A DNA stretch of 64,000 nt, from assembly GCF_020382885.2 (NCBI RefSeq), contig NC_058495.1:6131627-6195626 (forward strand), given 5' to 3'. This document shows positions 50,101-61,588 of the stretch, piece after piece; positions within the stretch are counted from its first letter, which is position 1; every line of letters starts with the position of its first letter. The notes below the pieces were generated by a model. That model made no database searches. It was not told the origin of the DNA and saw nothing but the letters and a program-made list of their open reading frames with translations. This DNA is from Scatophagus argus. Its lineage: Eukaryota; Chordata; Actinopteri; Scatophagidae. The translations under genes were made by a program, and so were the position numbers.

Positions 50101-53100
50101 GGAGTGGATGGAGTAGTGGACAGCTGTGGATGATGTCAGAGGTGAAAGAGGATGTTAGGGTAATTGTGGCGGGGGATGGAGGGAGGGCAGCGGGGGTGGC
50201 ACAAACCTCATCAACATCATGTAGCATGTTTGACCTCTGGGTGAGGACGTCTCACCTGCTATTCATGGAGCACTACAGTATATATCTATCTATCTACATA
50301 CACAATCATACACAATATACATATATATATAAAAGCCTATCATTTCCTCACTCACTTCTTTCAGGGTCAGACAGGATCCCATTTATTTAACTACACTCTG
50401 CTACTCTTTGAACATGTTTGACTAATGCTACTGACCTCCTATGAACAAGCCTTTCAGGGGTTGTAACAGTAACTGTTACTGTTCCCATGAGCAGCAGGCA
50501 GCAGGCTTCCACAATGGCCAATTCAGTGTGTGTTACATCACTTGAAAATCCGACATAATTTAAATAACCGCATTTCTCTCTAACATCAGCAAGTTGTATT
50601 TCAAGACCTCAGCTTGGGCTGTAGGGAAATTATGCAGACCACTTTCACTTTGTTCTAATTTTTTTGGAGTCTAAATGATAAAGTGAAAAAAGTCAACAGA
50701 ATGATAGATAATAAAACTAGTTGCAGCCCTTGCCAACATGCTTCAAGGTTGGTGATAAGGTTGGCTGTGCCACACAGTGAGCCCAACACAGATGTTTGAT
50801 GACAGCAACTCGTCCGCTTGATGTCCATTCAGAATCATGCGCAAGAGAGAGCAATTGCTCTGGAAGCAAGGGTCCCACAAACCTGGCCTTGCTGCTACAC
50901 CCAGCATCAAGATGTGCGGGTCAGCGGGAGACAGGCAACGGGGCAGCAGCGAGTCCAGTGGCCAATACAGCCAAGAACGTAAAAGAGAGGGACAGTAGCG
51001 TTAGGCGAGGGATCAGACTTCTGATACAGAATCACACACACACACACAGATAGTCTTTGTACACTTAGTCACTAACTAACAGTCAGACTCAAGCATCTAG
51101 AAGTTGCAGGGTGAGGTTACAAGAAGAAGCAGGGGGAGACTTTATTTCAATAACATGATTCATTAAAAATGTGTATTCAACATTAAGATTAAACTATAGT
51201 TAAGATTTCAGAGCTGAAAGATTACAACAACAGTGGGTGCAAGTGATAGTGAGAGAACTGGAAATAACAGTGGAAACCTTGTGGTTATCGTGCTTAACAT
51301 GAACCACAATTGGGGACCTTTTTTGCTAGTTGTTCTCCCTTTTTATCTTGTCATTTCCCGACTGTCTACCGTGTAAAAGAATAAAAAGCTCAAAGATATC
51401 ATTTAAAGAGCCTCAAGCGTAGGGTATGTTGGTAGATTCATGATATCTTTTGACAGGTTGCCCTTATTCCCTGCAAACATGACAGGCCAGAGTAAGGAAA
51501 AAGGATTCACACCATATTTTCCCCACATGTCACCCTCACAGAAATGCAGGGCAGATATCTGATACACCTGCTCCGAGAGAGTTTCTGTATCTCAGCTGGC
51601 TGTAGGGTACAAACTCAGTGTAGCTGAGGTGTAACCTACATTTTGCATTCAACATGTCAAAACATTATCTTACGAAAAGGAATCTTTTCAGAAAAAAATT
51701 ACGTACATTGGCAGAAAGCTGCATGGTCAAGTTGGCAACCTTTTCCTGGGAGGATTCCAGCTCTCGCCTCAACTTGCGGATTTGCTGTGGACAAATTGAA
51801 AATGAAGCCCCAGCAGTTATATTGTTCAGTACCACAAATAAACACAAATGTTAATACAGGTTATACAGGTTGATTATTACAATGCAGCAATTCAATATGT
51901 TTTGTTAAATACAAAAAAATATGCAAATGACAAAGTATGTTATTGATCCATGACAAAAACTGAGATGTAAGTCAAAAACACCCAACAGAAAAGGTTTAAT
52001 CAGGGGATGACAGTGGATTCTTACTACTGTTCTCATGCACTGAAACTTTAATGAGCTCTGTCTTTATGAAATGTGAGCAGGTTGTACTACAGAAAAAAAA
52101 CAAATATAAGCAATACAACAAAACGAACTGGGTTATGAACGCCTGAGGAAGCAATCAATGATCACACACTTCATTATACACTAAGAACACGATTTGATGA
52201 ATGGACCTGTTGCAACAGGAAATGACTGACACGTGAAACAGAGGAAAGGTTCAACGTAAGCTGAAGGCACGTTGGCCTTACCTCTCCTTGTATCCTCTCC
52301 TCATTCTAGAGAAGGCATGGCGAAAACAAATAGACAATAAACAGGGATAAGGGAGAGTGTTAACTTTGGGGGCAGTTACAAAAACTACTTAGCCACTGCA
52401 AAAGTGACAGGAATGAAGTTACATAGAGATTAATGGTGAAATACAAACTGTCCCTGTTCGTACTCTCAGATATCTGCTTTACTGTGTTGTTTCATTATAT
52501 TCACTTTCAGGAGTAGGAGTCCTCTTAACAGTGAATTAATCTTCTTAGTGATTAGTCTTCAGTAATACTGCAGTGAGACAGAGTACAAGCAGAAGATTTT
52601 TTACTCCTTCAAACAGGTAGCCCTGCTGTAATGAACGACAATCCCTGCCTTGCTGTGACCATAAGAGGTTTGTGACCAATCAGGCAAGGCTTTAATATAA
52701 TGCATGCAAAGGTCTCCTGCATATAAACATTGACAGCAATGCAGAAATGCTTCAGAAACTTTCTCAACAGGATCTCTCTGCTCACTGAAGACAAGATGGT
52801 GTGTAAACTGAAGCTACAAATCATGAAACTGCAGCAAAAGTCACATTATACTGTACCTGTGACTGTGTCTACTCACCGAGGAATAGTTCGATGAAGCATT
52901 GGACGCCAAAGAGAGTACAGAGCCATGCACTGAAACAGGTAAGGATTTCAGAGTTTGACTTTGGCTTACTTCACAAAATACAAATAAAATGTGTGCTTCT
53001 TTAAACTTGTAATGTGGTTGTTTTGTATTTGAGAACAATGTTGAAGTAAACAAACTTTTGCTATAGCACTGAATTACAAAACGAACTTGGAGTCGAGAGT

Positions 53101-56100
53101 TTTGTCTACATTTGGATCCCAGATGTGACTTTAAATCCTTTTGTAGACTCACTATTACTCCAAAATGGAGGCACCAACACTTGTCTCCGCTTTTGTTCAT
53201 GAAACCAAATGTCTTCCTGACAATTTGCCTGACAGACTGTGTGCTGTACGAGCGGACAGCTTTGTTTAATTTGAGGCCTTGGCTCACCATCATCCCCTGG
53301 TTCACGGAAAGACCCACAGCGCATCATGCTTTTTGGCCGGTCAGCCAGGGACATACTGCTGCCCACAGGGGAGGATCCATAGAGATTGCAGGCAGATTCA
53401 TTGGGGGGCCCGATGCTGTTGGAGCGTGATATCTTTGGGGTGCCGCTGGGAATTGGGGCAACTATTATAAACGAGAAATGGTTGGAAAGACAGTCACTGT
53501 AGGCTCCAGTGCTGTAGAGAAACACACATGCATACACACACACACACATACAGTACATCTAGGTATAGCACCCTTATTCTGATGACTCAGTGAAAGGCAA
53601 CACTACGGTCCCACAACAGTCAAAGATATAAAAATAGCCTAACTTGACCCCCTGCTGCCTCCATCTCCAGCATATTTCAGACTTCAACTCAAGCCCGAAT
53701 GAGCGTAGATATGAGCACTATTCACAAAGTTAAATCTGACACTACATTAATTTGCCGTCACTTCATCATTCAGATATGACTTGATCTATTACGCACAGCT
53801 TGTGTCAACATTTCGTAACTGCAAAAACTTTCCTCTCAGTGTGAACTTAATGTCCCTGTCGTCAATAATCAACGATAAGATGGATGGCTTATCGAACATC
53901 TCAAGCCTCATTACTTTCAAAGCTCAAACAGCAAGTGTTTTTTGGGACTTGGCAGCCAAATGGAGCAAGCGGACTCACCCACGTTGGTGAGAGGAGCCTT
54001 GGCGGAGCAGGGGTGGAGAGGGCGGGTGGGAGAAGGCAGCTGGGGGGGGCTATCGCTCTCTGTCATGCTAACTATGGTGTGGGAGTGGCGCCTGCCTGGT
54101 TTGCTTCCTTCGCTCTCTGACAGACTTGAGCCATAGCGTCTGAGAAAAGAAAAGAAAACATTTTAACTTCAAAAAACAAAGAAACACTAGTGTGAGGGTT
54201 AAAATAGATGCTTGGACAGTAACTGTTTTGACGTACTCTAAGCCTTTCTTCGGCAAGGTATTTCTGTCAGTCTGCAAGCTGTACAGAAGAGAATAAAAAC
54301 AATATTAATACAGATTTAGAATTTTTTTTAGTTTCTCAGAGGCATACACAAAAACTACAATTTTAACTATTGTCATTACAGCTGTATCACACTAGGCTCT
54401 TTCAAGCTTTTATATCAGAGTTTCAATTCCCGGCACATCTGTTGCCAAGAAACTTACACACCAACAGTGGACATCTTCAAGCTGAAAGTTATTACAAATC
54501 ATTTTTCACACATTATCAGCTCTTATCTACCAGCACTGGTTCATAGGGAGATGGAATTAAGTTCCTTGGCCAATATGCTTTTTGTGCTGACAGATACTTG
54601 GTGGCCAACAGAAAATGAGTTTCCCATTATATAGAATTAAGAATCCCAAAGGCTAATATACAACAGCAAAGGTCTTAGTCTTCAAAAAAGTTAACTATTA
54701 GTTAGCTATTCCCTCACACTAATTTTCCTTTTTAAAACAACAATATACACTGAGGACAAAGGAAATGATGGAATTGCATTTTGTCTCAGTTACAAGTTGA
54801 GACACAAAAGACATTTGAAACTTCTTGAGATGAGACCTACCTTTCCGTGATGTTGAGGGATGTCCTGTTACCAGCTCCCCAGGTTCCCGTACCCCTCTCT
54901 TCATTGTCATGCGTCTCAGTTTTGACAAACCTCGCACTGGAAGGCACGCTCATCTGGAGGGGCAGGGACTCCATGCTGCGGTGCATGCCAGACAGCTTGG
55001 GGTAGAGCAGCGGTGAGCCGCTCAGACTCAGGCTGTCACTGGTGTAGGAGCTGGGGGAATCGATGTGGAGCACAGGCGCTGGGCTGGGGGTGAGGCGGGC
55101 AGAGGTGTGGGAACCAGCCAAGTCCTGCAGCTTAGAATAAGGGGGGACCTTTGGTGGAAGGTCCTGGATGGTCACACAGGAGTCAAGACTGTTGGAGTTG
55201 ACTTTGTCCAGGTGAGCCAAGCTAGGTGGGCGACCCAGAGACTTAGTGTTCAACATCCTAGGGATAAAAGAGATGTTACAAAAAAGAAACTAGCTCAAAC
55301 ATGATGTTCAGAATGACATACAGTATTAAGAATACTCCAAATATAACTGCATCAACAGTGGTTCATAGTTAGCTCTGTGGAGTGTTTAGAATAACTGGGC
55401 TGCTGTTGAATTTTTTAAGATGACATATTTCGGTTTTTTTGGTGTCTTTTGAAACAGCAGAAATCCTAAGCAAACCAGTTAATGTCCCTGTAAGGGCTAG
55501 ATACCAATAGAGAATAAAAACTGAGGGAAAAATAACACTAGATACCACGAGTCAGTCTGTCTGGTCAGAGAGATTTTTCTTAATATAAATTTGGTGACAC
55601 AATCCTTTAAAGCAGCATTTTAATGACCTTGGTGTGGTGGGTGATGACAGTTCAGGGTATTTGCTGCTGCTGGTCCTTCTCAGGCCGTGCAGTTTCACAG
55701 TAGATTCTCCTGTGGACTGACTCTCCTCTCCCTTCAGAGAACTAGAGTCTATGTCAGCACCCACAGCCTTGGCCTTAGCTCTCTCTTTCTCCTTCTCTCG
55801 GTCAGTCTGGTTCACTGGGCCAGTGCTCGTTCGATTAGCCATCTTACTGCTGCAGCTTCCGGGCTCTTTAACCCTGGGGCCTGTGGAAGCCATGGGCACA
55901 GGTTTCAAACTTAACAGACTGGGGTCAATGGTACCACTGATAGGTCGCGGTGCAGGCCGACCAATCACACTGAGCGTGCTCGATTTTGCAGGTCGAGGCA
56001 GGCTGCGGTACTGAATGCTGTTTCGTGCATTTGGCCCCAAGAAGCTCTGCTCACTGCTTGCATCAAAACTGTTCTTTCGACCCGAGGGTGTTCCTCCTCC

Positions 56101-59100
56101 CACAGGCTTCACAGGGATGCCAGATGACTTGGGGGTTTTCCCCACAGTAGCGGAGCCACTGGAGATGGTGGCGCCACCTGCTGTCATGACAGTGGCGGTA
56201 CCGGTGGCTGTCGGTGGTTTCTTGTAGCCGAAGGAGGCTCCAGCAGTGGGTCTAACTAAACCTGATGGAGGCTTGCGGTGCTCTCCATGATGATGGTCCC
56301 TACCAGCATCTGAGCGAGACCGCTGCAGACCGGCAGTTTTGATGGAGATCTTGGATTTATCCAGTGGCCTCTCATTTTTAGGTGCTAGAAAGAAAGACAT
56401 TGTACAGGTGAATAAAAGCAAAATGGCAATTCTACACAAATTTAAATGATGATCAGGGCCAGCAAGAACATATAGACTGCTCTGCTTGCCCTGTGGCCAC
56501 CTCAACCCTGATAAGAATAAGCTGCTTCAGTCAGACTGGATGGATTGGTGGGCCAGCAAAACCAGTCAACATGAGTTAACAGAAATTACAGCAAAATGGA
56601 TAATTAGTGTTGTTGTACATCATTTTTCTTGAACTGGACACCTTCACATAAAAGTAAACGTATATTCCAGCCGTTACAGCTGAGTATAAGCAAGAAACAT
56701 CTGTATTTACTTTGAGAGGTTTTATGTGCCCATAACACTGAGCGTGACTCACCAGCTGACTCTGACTTGAAAGGGTCTAATGCAAAATTAACTTATTTTA
56801 AACATATCCTAAGACAAATTCAAGGGATATAATAACTCAAAACCTGATCATTATAGATCATTAAAGTTGAGCGCATAGCTGGAAAATATGTGGTGATCCA
56901 GGGATCCATTAAAAGCTAAAGGTAAAAGGGTCAAATCGGTTTGTTAATCTTTTTAAACAACTCGACTGACCTCTTAGTTCATCCTCTAAACCCTAAAAAT
57001 GCATCCATTAAGAGATGTTTTTAAACTTAGGAAAGCTGCAGCCAGAATACATACAATCAGACCTACTGCTGTTTAGACCTGGTGAAATTAAAACTGAAAG
57101 GCCAAGAGATGTTGGTACTGGAACTCAATTTTAACCAATTATTTAATAATAGCATGTTTTGTTGAGGATTAAATAAATGAAGTGGCTGCAGACAGCAGAC
57201 GTTGTGTCTCTGCAGACACGTAAAATAACAGGCCTTTTTCTAATAATAGCAGAAACATGGCTCTGGTCTGAAACTGAGATTTTGAGATTTTATTTTTTCA
57301 ATGAAATAGATTTCATGGTGCATTTTCTTCTTCAGCATACTGTGCTATGCTACAAATCAAAAACTGGCTTACGCTGAGGGCTACACTTTTGCATTCATCT
57401 TGACACCAAGCAGATATCTGCCTTGGCTGCCGTACAAATAGGCTCTGTTTTACATTTGGATCCAGCATACAATAAGATAATGGATTACAAAGAGTAAAAT
57501 GAAAACAAGTTAAAAGTTCAGTGATATACTGCATTGCTATTGGAGAGGAATAGGACAGAGCAAAAAAGACACTCAGACGACGTATAAACGCATCAGATCT
57601 CACCTGCGACTTTCAACGTGCTCTGAGAGGTATGGGTGATGGGGGAGGTCACGCCCACAGGAGGATTACGACCCTTCTTGAAACTTCCTGGTTGACCCAA
57701 ACTTTGGGGCTTCTTCAGTTCTCCTTTGCCCCCTGAATCTTCACTGAGGCTTGGAGGCTTCTTCCTCCACTTGCTTGGGGCTTCTGTCTTGAGACTCCCA
57801 GTGTCATAGTTGCCACTACTGAGCTTGTGGCTGGCTTTGCCGTCCTCACTGTACCAAGAAAGTCCACTTTCCACAAGGGAGCGTTTCTCTGCATCAGTGC
57901 GGAGCTGCAGAGAGAGGAAGGAAAGAGGCACAGTGTGGGGAACCATCAGTTACGGTCTGTGTTATCTATGGAATTGACTGTTCTCTGTAATCTTTGTTTC
58001 ATCTCAGCTGCATTCCAGTGAGAAGCAGGGGGGAGATAGACCGATATGCCCCGAGCGGATTAAGGCAAACCACACAAGGAAAATAAAAATAATGTAAAAA
58101 AACAGTTAACGGACCTAATACTTCCAGAGACAGATCAACAAACTGAAGAACAATTTTAAAAAATGCAATGCAAGAGTATGAGCCTTTATTTTCATAACGT
58201 ATGACATGCAAGGACAAAAAAAAAAAACAAACAGCTACACTGTAATAGAAAATCTGTCATGTGGTGCATTCAGTAGGTGGCACCGAGGACAAAATTGAGC
58301 ATGCTGCTTCTTGGCACCCTATTAATGTGAAATAGGGCGACAGATGGCTCATTGAGTAGCACTAAGACTCAATTTTTCCCTTAAGAGCTTTCTGTAAGTA
58401 AGCAAAAAGACAAAATGTTTACCTGTCGACAAGGTAAAAACAAGCATCACTCATCCAAAACGAAGGCAAAATAACTATGATCAAATTTAAAGGCTCTCTC
58501 TCCACATGTTTTAAAACATAAATATACTCTGTTTTGATATGATATATGTGATATGGCTTTTCCCAAAAAAGTTAATCTACCATGCAATTTCCCCTCGGGG
58601 ATGAATAAAGTCATCTATCAAATATGTTATAACTACATAGGCGTTCTCACGTCTTGAAAAATTCAGAACATGCAAATATCGATTTAAAAAGGCTGGCTGC
58701 TTAATACAAGTTGTTTCCTACTTCATAAGTCCATTCTGCGTCTATTTGCACTGGAGGATTCATGTTGTCACACTACTGGACTGCAAACAGTTTCCCAACT
58801 GGCACATGTAATATTTCTGAAACTTAGGGGTGAGCACAGAGAAACTTTGAACCTGAGAGATCCTGAAAGACTTTGCAGAGTGATGCTTTAACATCCAAGT
58901 GAAGTAACAATAAGCAACAAGGATGTTAAGTCAGGATGGGGCTTTAAGGCTCAGTAGAACTTCTGGAAGTTTGCATGTAATTTTCTCAATAATAATAATA
59001 AATAATAAATCTTTACAATGGAAGTGTTCTCTGACAGATCGTGTTTCTCTTTAGGTTCGCTTTAATGACAGACGTGAGGTCTGCGGTGTCTCCTTGTGGC

Positions 59101-61555
59101 CTTGTCTAAACAATGAACTCACATTTCACTTACAATACAAAATAAATCACAGGGTTAAATATTGAAAATGCTTGAAGTAAAGGCTTAGCTGTGATCTTTA
59201 CCACTGCTTTTACCAAAAAAAAGAAAAAACAAAGAGCCAAACACTGTCACAGGCTGTGAGAGGTATAGTATTTCAGCTCACCATAACAGAGGAGTTGCGT
59301 CTGGATCCCAGGGGTGTGCTCGGGAGGGAGTTAAGGGAGGAGCTGGCGTTGAACTCCTCTGAACTGAGATTCTCGGAGCCATCACCATCACCATCACTGA
59401 GCCCACTGCTGATGGAGCTGCTCTCATCCCAACTAAAACAAGACAGACATGACCATTAAGCAAAAATGTACTTTTATCAAGTAAATGGCAACCATGTGCA
59501 AAATGGAAAGCTGCAGCGGCCTGTGTTTGAAGGGAGAGCAGTCTGGCAACAACAGTGATATGTCCATCTGTCTGCAGTAAACTATCTCTGGAGGTGGCCG
59601 CGTGCTCAAACAACCAGGTAATTTCAACATGGCTGCAGCTGCTTTGATTCAACTGAAACATCAGAGCTTCGGACCATATGTTGACCAAAGCACCAAGAGT
59701 GGATCTTTCATTTAAGTAAAGTATTTTCAATTATTTTCTAACAGGTTATATCATAATGTACTTGTTCCGAAGCTTTTAGAAATATTTCCTGCTATTTCTA
59801 AATCAAATAACTTGACCCATTGGTTAAGACTCAACATACATGATTACAGTGCCAGAGATTGTAATTTATTCATTTTGACAAATCCAGAAAGTGCAACAGT
59901 CCTGTTTCAACCACTAACGTGTTGTACTATCATTAAAATGTTGTTTCCTTGATTTTCTTCACAGTTTCATGAAATCAATTCGTGTCTTGTGTTTAGGACC
60001 TTCTCCACAGTTAAATCATCACGTTATTAATACACACACACACACACAAAAAAGCACACTTAGCAGTTTTTCAGTGTTTTCTTCACTGAAATTTTTAACT
60101 GCTACAAGAGAAACTTTACAGTATATGCTGATAAATCAGTTTGAATAAAAAGTATACCAACTGACAGCACAGAATGTACAAAGCGGTCTGGTACGCTCTG
60201 GCGACGCGGGATGAGAGGAAATCAAAATGACAGGCTTCTAAACCCTCCCCGACCTTTCCCTCCGCCCTACAACGAAGTCCTGCGTCGCCCTGTAACAGAT
60301 GCTGCCAGGCTGGCCCCTCATGTGAGGAAGGCCGGGACAGACCAGAGGAACTGCTTACTAGGCATCAAGTCTCTGGATGCTGTCATATTTGAATATTTTT
60401 AAAATGCACATCACTGTGTTGAGTTCAGCAGGAGGTGCGGCCACTCAGTCAACCAAAATATTACTGGAGGATAAAACAATTCAGAGTCTGAGGAGAGTTT
60501 ACACTTGAAAAGTAAAAGATTTTTATGTGCTCTGGAAGAGCAATAATACCTAGTAGAATTTAAAAATTATATCTCCAAAGAGCTAAATGTGAGTCCAACT
60601 CAGATTTGTATAATTATGTTCCCCATCATTACTACTGGCAACCACAGGTGGTAATCAAATTTATGTTGGCTTGCAAAAATGTGGCACAGCGGAAAAGGTA
60701 AATTAATAATAACCTTTAAAGCTGAGTCACTGCATGAGCTGAATCAGTTCTTTTCCCTTTCTTTAGCTTTCTCCACTGAGCTGAAAATGCTCTTTGTGGG
60801 TCTGCAGCCTGCAATTAGCAGAGGCATGGAACATGGAATTGCATAGAAAAATACAGAGACAAAAATGGCTGATACACATTCAGAATTGGATTTAATCACA
60901 TGGCTGCAGCTGAGTTGTAGTCGCAGCTGTAAAACAGAGAAGCTTACCCTGTCACTTAGTGCTGGTTTTGACCATTCTGATGCATAAAAGCAACATTTCA
61001 GAGCAGCGATTTGCGGCCGCAAATACATATGCTCAGGGGCAAAGTTTGACGTGAGCAGGGAAAAACCTAAGATTAACGCTGGATTTGAGAGTTTTAAAAT
61101 GTTCTCACATATCACCAATAAGGTGAATAATTTTGATTTACATTAAGCCCAGATGTTAGTGGTATGTTTGAACAATACCACCTCTGTCAGGGGCGAAAGA
61201 GGGGCCATGAATAACCCCACAGGGATGTCAGCCTAAGAAGAGACAGGAGGGCCTGTGGGCTGTTGATATTACAAGCCAAACTGTCTGCTCTCAGAGGTGA
61301 AATCCAGACAGGCAGAGGGTGGGAGTACACCAGCAAAGTGAATACTTTATACATAGGGTGGCAATTAACTTTTTGTTTTCTGTGGCACAACTCCAACACC
61401 CCTCTGATTTGTGTGTTCGTGCTATTATTTGAAATGGGCTGCTGTGAAAATGTTTTGATTTAAGAGGACCGAGGGATGATTGGTGCAGCAAAGCAGGGTG
61501 GGGACATTACAATCACCATCCAAACTTGGACCAGGATCTAACAGCATTGCTTAAA

Positions 61556-61588
<33 letters not shown>

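Noticed and set aside
55687..56227. Plus-strand open frames over nav1 exon 4
   Set aside because: Antisense shadows of a 757-nt coding exon with clear NAV1 similarity on the minus strand.
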